DNA of 64,000 nt. It comes from Paludibacteraceae bacterium (GTDB taxonomy: Bacteria > Bacteroidota > Bacteroidia > Bacteroidales > Paludibacteraceae). The notes beneath the pieces are model-generated. The model was given only the letters and a program-made list of their open reading frames with translations, had not been told where the DNA came from and searched no databases. Of this stretch, positions 53,023-61,149 are shown piece by piece. A program made the translations under genes and the position numbers. How positions within the stretch are numbered: the stretch's first letter is position 1; every line of letters begins with the position of its first letter. The DNA lies in the NCBI GenBank assembly GCA_024400115.1, contig JAKSNF010000013.1, forward strand, positions 1 through 64,000, written 5' to 3'.

Positions 53023-54440
53023 AGCCTTATCCAACTCGGAGCAATCTTGATTCCCACGCGGTCACCCTTATCCCAAATATCCTTTGTATCTACGTAGAAA
53101 TCCACTCCCTCGTCCGTCCTAACGGTCAAGTGGTAGTGATCTCCCTTGTACAGAATCGAGTGAACCTCGCCACAGAGGACACCATCTTCTTCATCGTCTT
53201 GCAAGTTGATATGATTGAAATCAACCTCTATATCTACTTCTTCACCCACGTCGAAGCGGTCTGCGGTACGTTCGCTCACTTCCCACTCTTCATCCAAGAA
53301 CTCAACGTGGTTATCCTCTTTCACCACACCATGGAAGGTGTTATAGAGGCACTCTTTGTTCATCACTTGTATATCTTCGGGCTTAATGAGCAGTTGCACT
53401 TTCTCCCCTACCTCAAAGCAACGGTAGTCACGAACCGCCAACTCGTACCCTTCCTCGGTTAACACTAACATCTCATAGTGAACTCCCTTGAAGATACAAC
53501 TCGTTATCTCTCCTCTTAACTGCCAAGGTGATTTATTACTCCCCTCGCCTTCAGGAGAGGGGTCGGGAGTGAGGCTATCCCACTTCGAGATATAGAAATC
53601 TTCCGGTCGAATAACCACATCTACCTCTTGATCTTCACCAAAGCCGGCATCAGCACATTCAAAGTCGTGATCGCAGAAATGAACAAGCCAGTCTTTGACC
53701 ATCACGGCATCAAGGATATTACTCTCGCCGATAAAGTCCGCCACAAAACTGTTTTGGGGTTCGTTGTATATCTCCGTTGGGGTACCAATCTGCTGAATCT
53801 TACCCTCTTTCATCACCACGATGCGGTCGCTTAACGTCAGCGCTTCCTCTTGGTCGTGGGTCACGTAAATAAAAGTGATACCTAATTTCTTGTGCATCTC
53901 CCTCAATTCCAACTGCATATCCGCACGCATCTTGCGATCCAACGCACTAAGAGGTTCGTCCAATAGTAATACCTCGGGTTCATTGATGATTGCGCGGGCA
54001 ATAGCTACACGCTGTTGCTGTCCGCCACTGAGCGATTCAACGTCGCGTTCCTCGTAATCGGACATAGATACAATCTTGAGGGCTTTGCGAACACGCTTCT
54101 CTATCTCATTGCGATTGATCTTCTTGAGTTTAAGACCAAAAGCTACGTTATCAAACACATTCAGGTGGGGGAAGAGTGCGTATTTCTGGAACACCATATT
54201 CACCGAACGCTTGTTCGGAGGGAGGGATGTTACGTCCTCGCCATTCAAAAGAATATCCCCCGACGATGCAACTTGGAAACCAGCTATACAACGAAGCAAT
54301 GTGGTTTTACCGCATCCGGAAGGACCTAATAGTGTGACGAACTCACCTTTCTCTACTTTTAGGCTAACGTCGTTCACCGCCATGGTGCCGTCTTCAAACT
54401 GTTTGGAGACGTGATTGACCTCAATAATGTACTGGGACAT
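53004..54440 (-). CDS. potA: Spermidine/putrescine ABC ATPase PotA with in-frame insertion
   Basis: ATP-binding subunit of the polyamine importer, 478 residues. Walker [10 protein letters not shown] (39-47), signature LSGGQQQR, Walker B EVLLLDEP and the H-loop THDQEEA are intact. The C-terminal regulatory part is longer than usual (about 350-380 residues is typical) and contains two TOBE-like OB repeats. Between the first regulatory strands is an in-frame [15 protein letters not shown] segment (about residues 287-302, DNA 53535-53580), the translation of a dispersed repeat. It heads the run potA to the barrel gene, with the promoter at 54510-54540. Confidence 0.95.
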   Translation of the reverse strand: MSQYIIEVNHVSKQFEDGTMAVNDVSLKVEKGEFVTLLGPSGCGKTTLLRCIAGFQVASSGDILLNGEDVTSLPPNKRSVNMVFQKYALFPHLNVFDNVAFGLKLKKINRNEIEKRVRKALKIVSMSDYEERDVESLSGGQQQRVAIARAIINEPEVLLLDEPLSALDRKMRADMQLELREMHKKLGITFIYVTHDQEEALTLSDRIVVMKEGKIQQIGTPTEIYNEPQNSFVADFIGESNILDAVMVKDWLVHFCDHDFECADAGFGEDQEVDVVIRPEDFYISKWDSLTPDPSPEGEGSNKSPWQLRGEITSCIFKGVHYEMLVLTEEGYELAVRDYRCFEVGEKVQLLIKPEDIQVMNKECLYNTFHGVVKEDNHVEFLDEEWEVSERTADRFDVGEEVDIEVDFNHINLQDDEEDGVLCGEVHSILYKGDHYHLTVRTDEGVDFYVDTKDIWDKGDRVGIKIAPSWIRLYKVES

Positions 54441-54509
54441 CTACTTAAATTTATTACTATGGAACACTAAAACTATATCTCATAAATTGAATTTTTCAAT
54501 TTCGGGCGA

Positions 54510-54540
54510 CAAAGTTACACTTTTTTTTGGATATATGCAA
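54510..54540 (-). promoter_or_regulatory. Promoter of the pot operon
   Basis: Minus-strand TTG (54538-54540), 20-bp spacer CATATATCC plus A-tract, TAACTTTG (54510-54517). Its -33 region overlaps that of the divergent lipoprotein promoter. Confidence 0.85.
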
Positions 54541-54557
54541 ATTTTTTTGTATTTTTG
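54527..54557 (+). promoter_or_regulatory. Promoter of the small lipoprotein gene
   Basis: TTG (54527-54529), 20-bp spacer starting GATATATG, TATTTTTG (54550-54557). The transcribed leader contains two copies of CCACCATCCACAATC (54581-54614). Confidence 0.85.
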
Positions 54558-54617
54558 CACCCGAAATCAAAAAAAAACTGCCACCATCCACAATCCACCA
54601 TCCACAATCCACACAAT

Positions 54618-54869
54618 ATGAAACGCAAAACGCTCATTTTTATCAATGTTCTGTTAGGAGCACTTGTCTCTTTTTTGGTTGGGTGCAAGACCCATCGTGT
54701 TAACAAGGTAGAAGATGTTGTTGACCCTTCCGCTACGGAGCAAGTGGAGCCCGAACCGGAGCGTATGATTTGCCTTTATGGTATCCCGCCCGAAGTCTAT
54801 AAACGCCTTCACGAGCAAGACTCCCTCCGTCAAGACAGTCTCCGTCAAGCACAAGACACTATACAATAA
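54618..54869 (+). CDS. Small lipoprotein, probable rSAM/lipoprotein-system substrate
   Basis: An 83-residue lipoprotein with lipobox LVGC (Cys23). The mature part contains ICLYGIPPEVYKRL and an Asp/Gln-rich end (DSLRQDSLRQ). It resembles, from memory, the lipoprotein family (TIGR04134-like) that accompanies a dedicated radical SAM enzyme (TIGR04133-like) in Bacteroidota; the matching enzyme is at 58165, 3.3 kb downstream, on the same strand. The gene between them (AT-rich cassette) is bounded by inverted family B elements. Start chosen at 54618 since upstream frame is the leader. Confidence 0.8.
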   Translation: MKRKTLIFINVLLGALVSFLVGCKTHRVNKVEDVVDPSATEQVEPEPERMICLYGIPPEVYKRLHEQDSLRQDSLRQAQDTIQ

Positions 54870-54879
54870 TCCCGTCCGC

Positions 54880-55095
54880 TCATTTGTAGGATCTGTATCT
54901 CTCACAGATTGCACAGATTTCACGGATGGTGTTATAATTTATTATTCTCTTTCATTTTTACTTTGTCTAAGATAGTAAACTATCCTATCCAAACTAAAAA
55001 CGAAAAAGCAGACGAAGGTTCACAAGTTCACCTTCGGCATTGATAACTCAATGCTAATAATAAATTATTCGGGATAAATTCCACAGACGTGAAAC
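54880..55095 (+). repeat. Family B structured element B3 (left flank of cassette)
   Basis: From CTCTCACAGATT (about 54900) onward: inverted 13-mers ATAATTTATTATT (54934-54946) and complement (55056-55068), TAGTAAACTA (54973-54982), CGAAGGT/ACCTTCG (55013-55019, 55030-55036), GCATTGA/TCAATGC (55037-55043, 55048-55054), then AAATTCCACAGACG. It is inverted relative to B4 at 57.96-58.16 kb. Confidence 0.75.
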
Positions 55096-55141
55096 AACGT
55101 TTCCCTCGAGTTTATAGACGTACTGAATAATACATAAAGAT

Positions 55142-55567
55142 ATGATATACGACGTTATTCTTTTTATTGGTGTTTGTTTTTCTATAGTTATTATCTATGC
55201 GATAGTTAGAAAAATGATTATAAAGAACGAAATATCGAAAGCTGAACAATATGGAATCCGTTGTTTCGGGATGTGCTATAAAGTAAGAAAGAAATATAGA
55301 GAGTTTGAGGAACCTATTTCTGATACAAACGAATCTGGAATATACAGGATATATTTTAATGAAATAGATTTATATGATACAGAAGGAAATCATATAGAAA
55401 CAATATCAGCAGATTTTTTACATTTTATGTTAAAAAAAAGAAAGCGAGTATTAGGAGTTTATAGTTCTTTTGGGGATTATACTTATTTATCAAAGAATAG
55501 ACGTGGGGAAATTTACTATTCTGATTGGGAAATAGAGAAAAATATTCGTAAAGCACAACAAGTTTAA
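55142..55567 (+). CDS. Small membrane protein of unknown function in the AT-rich cassette
   Basis: A 141-residue protein with one N-terminal membrane segment (about 3-26) and a charged cytoplasmic or periplasmic part (SGIYRIYFNEIDLYDTEGNHIE). No family recognised. The region is markedly more AT-rich than the flanking pot and radical SAM genes. It precedes the WG/protease gene by 79 bp in the same direction, so the pair may be transferred together. Confidence 0.7.
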   Translation: MIYDVILFIGVCFSIVIIYAIVRKMIIKNEISKAEQYGIRCFGMCYKVRKKYREFEEPISDTNESGIYRIYFNEIDLYDTEGNHIETISADFLHFMLKKRKRVLGVYSSFGDYTYLSKNRRGEIYYSDWEIEKNIRKAQQV

Positions 55568-55646
55568 TAAATATAACTAATAAACTTTCAGTATTGTTTA
55601 TCTTCTTTTTTTATAAATAGCTCTTCATAATTAACATTTTAAAAAT

Positions 55647-57899
55647 ATGAAAAACGTATATTTTAAATTTTTATTGATTATGTTTTTTAGTGCATCTTTA
55701 ATATCATGCACGACTAATTCAGTACAACAATCTACCAATCTTTATCGTATTCTGGTCGGAGAGAAATATGGGTTTATTAATTCTAATGGGCAGATTATTA
55801 TTGAACCACAATATGATTATGCTTATGACTACTTTTCTGATGGAGTTTGCTATGTGAAAATAGGGGAGAAAAATTATTTGATTGACGAGGATGGGAACTT
55901 TATAAAAGAAATTCCTGATTCCGTTGAGAATGTTTTTGAGTTTACTGATGGTTTGGCAAAATTCAAAACAGATTATCTAAGGGGAAGTTATTTGTTTACG
56001 TTTTATCGTTATGGAATAATTAGTAAAGAAGGTGAGGTAATTATCCCTGCTGCAAATTCTAATGTTTCTGTCAATAAGGACGAAGGGAATACATATATCA
56101 TAGTTGCAGAAGATGAAGATGAATGGTATATGATAGATAAAACAGGAAATATGATAGGGGAAAAATGTGATAGTATATGGAGAGGATTTTCGAATGGGTT
56201 ATGCGGTGTCAAAAAAGGAGGCAAATGGGGATTTATGAACACAAGTGGAACAATGGTTATTAAACCAGAATATGATTGGGTGAGATCTTTTTCGGAAGAA
56301 AAGATTGCTAGAGTATGTAAAGACGGCTTACATATGTTTATAGACCAAGAAGGTAATTGCGTGTATTCCGCAGAACGTGCTCTAACAGGAATGAGAAATA
56401 ATCGAGCAATTGTAATTATAAATGGCAAAAAATGCCTTATTAATAAATCGGGCAAAACTATTTGTACTTTGGATTATGATGAGTGTTATGATAGGGAGGA
56501 TAGAACGTTTATTATTAAAAAAGGAGGAAACGCATCAATAATTGATAGTATGGGTAATGTGATATTATCTACGACTTTTGATTGGATTTACGATGTATGT
56601 GATAGCGTTGCGCTTGTTGGGAAGGGTGATGAAATTGGACTAATTTGCCTAAATGGAAAAGAAATAGTTCCTCTTAAAAAGGCTAATGGCTCAATGCTCA
56701 ACACAGGCGATAATATTTACAAGTTCAGTTATTGGAAGAAGTATTATGGCTATATTACGGAGTATTACAATAGTAAAGGAATCTTAATATGGCAAGACTT
56801 GCCTACAAAAAAAGTTAAACGTCCATATTGTGGAAGTCGCGCAGATTTTATAGAATATTATGATGCTAATATTTCGCGTCTTGACCCTATAGAGGGAATT
56901 TATTATGTAAAACATAATGATTACTATCAAGATAGAGATAACTTAAATTATATAGGATTGAATAATTCAAACTCTAATTTTTTTGCGGTAGCAAGAGTAA
57001 AAGATGGCGAGAATGAATTTGGTGCATATTTTATAGGAACAGATGAGCAATGGGCGAATAAGTTTGTCAAAATAGGGAACTCTCAAAAATATGCAATAGT
57101 TAAAACTCGTGAAGATGTGGATTATTCGTCAGAGGGAATGGTTGAATTAGAAGATCCTAATTCATTTAGTTTTAGATTGGAAACAGGGCGAAATAATTGG
57201 TATAATTTTTTTGTTACATATGAGTTTACGAGAGATTATCCTTCAAGTTCGGACTGTGAACAATATCAAAATCCCGAATGGACAGGTTCTGGATTTGCTG
57301 TGGCAGACGGATATATTGTGACTAATTATCATGTTACTAATGGCGCAAAAAGTATTAGAATAAAAGGCGTTAAAGGAGATTTAGAAAAATCATTTAAGGG
57401 GGTTGCAATTGCTTCAGACAAAGAACACGATTTATCTCTAATCAAAATTATGGATTCTTCATTTGATGGGCTTGGTGACATACCTTATACTATCAGCCAT
57501 ACTGATGCAGAGGTTGGAGAAAACATATTTGTTCTAGGGTATCCTTTAACAACGACAATGGGTAATGAAGTAAAATTAACAGAAGGTATTATAAATTCCT
57601 CTACAGGTTTTAAGGGAGATAACTCAATGTATCAAATTTCAGCAGCAATCCAACCGGGGAATAGTGGCGGTCCATTATTTAATGCTGATGGAAATGTGAT
57701 TGGGGTGGTGCGAGCAAAACATAAGGATGTAGAGAATGTTAACTATGCAGTTAAAAGTTCATATTTGTTAGATTTATTGAATACATCGGGATATGATATT
57801 GAAATAGCAAATAAGAACAAATTACATAATAAAAAATTAAGTACACAAGTTAAAACAATCAAAAATTTTGTTTACATAATTGAGTGTAGCAGCAAGTAA
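55647..57899 (+). CDS. WG-repeat lipoprotein with C-terminal trypsin-like serine protease
   Basis: A 750-residue lipoprotein (lipobox SLISC, Cys21). The N-terminal two thirds contains WG-type repeats (YGFINSNGQIIIEPQYD, WGFMNTSGTMVIKPEYD and degenerate others). The C-terminal domain (about 540-720) is a trypsin/HtrA-like protease: His562 in VTNYHVT, Asp595 in HDLSLIKI, and the nucleophile Ser673 in QPGNSGGPLF, all in the proper order, with no PDZ domain visible. A surface or periplasmic protease with a binding repeat region is therefore expected. Very AT-rich; flanked by inverted family B elements, so probably recently acquired. Substrate unknown. Confidence 0.87.
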   Translation: MKNVYFKFLLIMFFSASLISCTTNSVQQSTNLYRILVGEKYGFINSNGQIIIEPQYDYAYDYFSDGVCYVKIGEKNYLIDEDGNFIKEIPDSVENVFEFTDGLAKFKTDYLRGSYLFTFYRYGIISKEGEVIIPAANSNVSVNKDEGNTYIIVAEDEDEWYMIDKTGNMIGEKCDSIWRGFSNGLCGVKKGGKWGFMNTSGTMVIKPEYDWVRSFSEEKIARVCKDGLHMFIDQEGNCVYSAERALTGMRNNRAIVIINGKKCLINKSGKTICTLDYDECYDREDRTFIIKKGGNASIIDSMGNVILSTTFDWIYDVCDSVALVGKGDEIGLICLNGKEIVPLKKANGSMLNTGDNIYKFSYWKKYYGYITEYYNSKGILIWQDLPTKKVKRPYCGSRADFIEYYDANISRLDPIEGIYYVKHNDYYQDRDNLNYIGLNNSNSNFFAVARVKDGENEFGAYFIGTDEQWANKFVKIGNSQKYAIVKTREDVDYSSEGMVELEDPNSFSFRLETGRNNWYNFFVTYEFTRDYPSSSDCEQYQNPEWTGSGFAVADGYIVTNYHVTNGAKSIRIKGVKGDLEKSFKGVAIASDKEHDLSLIKIMDSSFDGLGDIPYTISHTDAEVGENIFVLGYPLTTTMGNEVKLTEGIINSSTGFKGDNSMYQISAAIQPGNSGGPLFNADGNVIGVVRAKHKDVENVNYAVKSSYLLDLLNTSGYDIEIANKNKLHNKKLSTQVKTIKNFVYIIECSSK

Positions 57900-57929
57900 T
57901 CATTATTTATCATTAAGTAAAATTTCATA

Positions 57930-58162
57930 ACTTCTACTAGTTAAAATTGCTATTCCGAGTGCCACATCTGTGGAATGGATTTTGAATAATTTATTATTGT
58001 GTTGCACCAAGCAACACGGAAGATGAAACGAAGTGGAATCTTCTCCTTTTTAGTTCTTCTTTTTGGATGTGGAAGTTTACTTACAACGAACAAAAAAAAG
58101 AAGTAAAAAAATAATAAATTAAAACAATCAGTGATAATCTGTGAAATCTGTGAGAGATAAGA
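57930..58162 (-). repeat. Family B structured element B4 (right flank of cassette)
   Basis: Minus-strand element. AAGTTTACTT (58073-58082), GAAGAT/ATCTTC (58019-58024, 58038-58043), GTGTTG/CAACAC (57999-58004, 58012-58017), AATAATTTATTATT (57985-57998) with an imperfect partner near 58110-58121. Outer end AATCTGTGAAATCTGTGAG (58136-58154) is the inverted counterpart of the left end near 54900. No gene is seen in 57900-58164. Confidence 0.7.
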
Positions 58163-58164
58163 AA

Positions 58165-59256
58165 ATGAAACTCCGTCTCAAAATAGCCCTCGAACTGGAG
58201 CGGCTGCGCCGCAATAACCTTAAGCGCCTCCACCCGCTGCAACAACTCTTTTGGGAATCTACCCTCCGCTGCAATGTGCACTGCCTCCATTGCGGCAGCG
58301 ATTGTTCTACCTATTCACAATCCACCATCCACCATCCACAATCCACTCCCCCCGACATGCCCGCCGAGGACTTCCTCCGCGTCATCGACTCTATCTCAAT
58401 CCACATTCCACTATCCACCATCCACCAAACACTCATCATCATCTCCGGTGGTGAACCGCTCATGCGTAAGGACTTGGCGGATATCGGTCGTGCGCTCTAT
58501 GAGCGTGAGTATCCGTGGGGCATGGTCACGAACGGTCTCGCTCTCACAGAGGCTAAGTTCCGCGAACTCCGTTCTGCCGGTTTGCGCTCCATGTCTATCA
58601 GTCTCGACGGCCTCGAACAAGACCATGTATGGTTGCGTCAGCATCCGTTGGCTTTTGAGGGCGCAACACGCGCTATCCGATTGGCTGCTGCTGAACCCGA
58701 CTTCACGTGGGATGTGGTGACCTGTGTTAATCAGCGTAATATAGACCATTTAGATCAGATACGTGACTTGCTTTGGTCATTAGGCTGTCGCGATTGGCGT
58801 GTGGTGACGATCGACCCCATGGGGCGTGCTGCCACTAATCCCGAACTCCAACTCCGTCCCGAACAACTGCGTCAAGTGCTGGACTTTATTAAAACAGAAC
58901 GCCAAGCCGGTAGGCATGTATCCTATGGCTGTGCAGGTTTCTTAGGTGCCTATGAGGGACAAGTGCGTGACCACCTGTATATGTGCGCTGCGGGGATAAC
59001 GACGGCTTCTATTCTCATAGATGGTTCTATCTCGGCGTGTACCTCGATACGAGGCAAATACTATCAAGGTAATATCTATAAGGACGATTTCTGGTCCGTC
59101 TGGCAAAACGGTTTTAAGCCCTATCGCGATCGCTCGTGGATGAAAAAAGAAACACCTTGCAGTGATTGCAAGATGTTCCGTTATTGTGAAGGCAACGGTA
59201 TGCACCTCCGTCGAGAGGACGGTTCGCTGATGCTTTGCCACGTAAAGCAATTATAA
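58165..59256 (+). CDS. Radical SAM enzyme of the rSAM/lipoprotein type
   Basis: A 363-residue radical SAM enzyme. The cluster motif is CNVHCLHC (Cys36, Cys40, Cys43), then IISGGEPLM and VSIDGLEQ-like SISLDGLEQDH; C-terminal SPASM-like cysteines include YGCAGF, YMCAAG, SACTS and CSDCKMFRYCEGN. It matches, from memory, the enzyme of the Bacteroidota rSAM/lipoprotein systems whose partner is a short lipoprotein such as the one at 54618. The start at 58165 gives LKIALELERLRRNNL; upstream codons are element B4. Two in-frame CCACAATCC-type insertions (residues 49-62 and about 79-89) lie between the cluster and the GGEP motif. It overlaps the convergent permease by 6 bp. Confidence 0.87.
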   Translation: MKLRLKIALELERLRRNNLKRLHPLQQLFWESTLRCNVHCLHCGSDCSTYSQSTIHHPQSTPPDMPAEDFLRVIDSISIHIPLSTIHQTLIIISGGEPLMRKDLADIGRALYEREYPWGMVTNGLALTEAKFRELRSAGLRSMSISLDGLEQDHVWLRQHPLAFEGATRAIRLAAAEPDFTWDVVTCVNQRNIDHLDQIRDLLWSLGCRDWRVVTIDPMGRAATNPELQLRPEQLRQVLDFIKTERQAGRHVSYGCAGFLGAYEGQVRDHLYMCAAGITTASILIDGSISACTSIRGKYYQGNIYKDDFWSVWQNGFKPYRDRSWMKKETPCSDCKMFRYCEGNGMHLRREDGSLMLCHVKQL

Positions 59257-60468
59257 CATTCGATTTATTTTGCGAATAATAATCCACCTATGCAATAGGT
59301 ATAAGATGGTAAAGAGTATTGCCGTGGAAACGAAAAGGTAAGCGATGGGTATAGGAGTCCAATCTGCAAGAACCTTTGATACAATAGAAATGCATATCTG
59401 ATATATCCAGTATGCCAATCCGGAAGATATTCCCCACACCATCAGATCCAGTAATAGAACCAAACGCTGATACGGAGAGGCTATCTTTCGAGGAGCATAT
59501 CCAATCTCATAAAGGTTCTTGATTTTCTCTTTGTTGCGCTCCAATAATAGCATAATGCTGATGAGCAGCAAGTAGAAGGATAAAGCGGAAATAATGATTC
59601 CAATACCAATGGCGACAAAGAGCAAACTATACACGACTGCTTGCATTTTAAGAGAAGTAGAGTCCCCCTCAATCATGTAATGTTTTTGCTCTAAGAAGGT
59701 TAATAACTCCTCTTTCGACTCGTTATTGGCTAACTCTATGATTAACCTTGAGGGTAGGGTTCGTGTGTGATCGGATAAGTGATTATTTACGTCTTGTAAA
59801 AAGTCCTGCGGCACAAGAATCGTATTGAGGCGATTGGAGAAACCAATCACCTGTGCTTGATAATAATGAGGCCGTCTATCTTTGCCGGATAACTCCAATT
59901 CAAATGGGAAAGAGGTCATTAATGCCTCGCTTAATAAAGGCAAACCATGAGTGGAAGCATATCCGTAGTTATATAAATTAAGATAATTGCGGGGTACAAT
60001 AACGGGCACCTTTTTATCTTCAAACGAGGCTGACCATGGTTCCTCGTTGTCGCTTGTAGGGGTTAGGGGGACATCAATGTATTGAGTAGGTACGGATTCT
60101 AAAAAGAAATCCGTTTGTAAACTTAAATCACCAATCGTGATAATGCCATATACGTTACATTGTGCAGACTCAAAACAACCAATACTTTGGACAGCGCCTA
60201 TGTTTTGTATGTCCTCTAACTCTTGTTCGTCGAACCCGTGTTGCGCTCCCCAAAGAGACCCTACGGAAGTTAGATTAGACACAGGCTTGGTTATGACGAT
60301 ATAATTATTGGGAAGACCAATCCCATTCTGCTTTTTGTAGGATTGGTAGTCTGATAATGCTTGGATACCAAATAGAATAATAGTGGCTCCTACGATGTTT
60401 GCAACGAGGAAACCTAAAATCTGGGTGTACTGTATATTATGGCGTAATATGGAATAGAGTAGTTTCAT
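59251..60468 (-). CDS. ABC transporter permease, FtsX/MacB-like
   Basis: A 405-residue permease with an N-terminal membrane segment, a large periplasmic domain (about 45-265) and three C-terminal membrane segments, the topology of FtsX/MacB permeases. NLYEIGYAPRKI in the loop between C-terminal segments is typical. It lies 6 bp after the ATPase gene 60475-61146. Substrate unknown; members export lipoproteins or act as mechanotransmitters. Confidence 0.82.
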   Translation of the reverse strand: MKLLYSILRHNIQYTQILGFLVANIVGATIILFGIQALSDYQSYKKQNGIGLPNNYIVITKPVSNLTSVGSLWGAQHGFDEQELEDIQNIGAVQSIGCFESAQCNVYGIITIGDLSLQTDFFLESVPTQYIDVPLTPTSDNEEPWSASFEDKKVPVIVPRNYLNLYNYGYASTHGLPLLSEALMTSFPFELELSGKDRRPHYYQAQVIGFSNRLNTILVPQDFLQDVNNHLSDHTRTLPSRLIIELANNESKEELLTFLEQKHYMIEGDSTSLKMQAVVYSLLFVAIGIGIIISALSFYLLLISIMLLLERNKEKIKNLYEIGYAPRKIASPYQRLVLLLDLMVWGISSGLAYWIYQICISIVSKVLADWTPIPIAYLFVSTAILFTILYLLHRWIIIRKINRML

Positions 60469-60474
60469 AACCGC

Positions 60475-61146
60475 TTATAAGTTCCATGTATAGTCGTATG
60501 GATAAGGAAGTGTATGTCCGATAGAGGTGATGATGATACCGCAATGCTCTTCGTTCTGCCATTCTTTCAACATGTCGCACATGATATGGGCATTATCCAT
60601 ATCCAAGTGGCTGATAGGCTCGTCTAATAGACAAAAATCCGCAGGTTGGCAAATCAATCGCACAAAGGCAACGCGTTGCTGTTGACCCATAGATAGTTGA
60701 CCTACCGGTGTGTCTAACTTAGTGGCTAACCCTAATTCACTGAGTTGTTGACGAATAACCTTCTCACTGCGGTAATCGGTTAATGCATTCTTCAAAAGAA
60801 CGTTATTCACTGCGGATAATTCCGGAAACAACTGCATAGACTGAAACATAATGGATATACTCTCTTTCCATATATCCGTCCGTGGCAGTGTTGCCATTAC
60901 GTTCTGACCTTCAGAATCTTGCCATGCTATTGCTCCTTCAAAATCTTGACGAGTGCCATAGAGAAAGGAGCATAAAGAAGTCTTTCCTCTACCCGATTCT
61001 GCCAAAATCAAGTAAGACTTGTCTCGCTCTATTACAAGATCTTGACCCCATACATCAGAGGAAAGAGCCGTGAGGCTCTTTTCTCTGAGATATTGAGGTA
61101 TAACGTTCTTTAAAACAATACGATCAATCATGTTCGCTCGTAACAC
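60475..61146 (-). CDS. ABC transporter ATP-binding protein
   Basis: A 223-residue ABC ATPase, partner of the adjacent permease. Walker A is AESGRGKTS (atypical: Ala-Glu-Ser replaces the usual Gly-x-x at the front), Q-loop FQS, signature LSMGQQQR, Walker B FCLLDEP. Start could be Met6 (61131). It lies 3 bp after the DUF4836-like lipoprotein gene, so the three genes form one operon read on the minus strand. Confidence 0.86.
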   Translation of the reverse strand: MLRANMIDRIVLKNVIPQYLREKSLTALSSDVWGQDLVIERDKSYLILAESGRGKTSLCSFLYGTRQDFEGAIAWQDSEGQNVMATLPRTDIWKESISIMFQSMQLFPELSAVNNVLLKNALTDYRSEKVIRQQLSELGLATKLDTPVGQLSMGQQQRVAFVRLICQPADFCLLDEPISHLDMDNAHIMCDMLKEWQNEEHCGIIITSIGHTLPYPYDYTWNL

Positions 61147-61149
61147 CGA

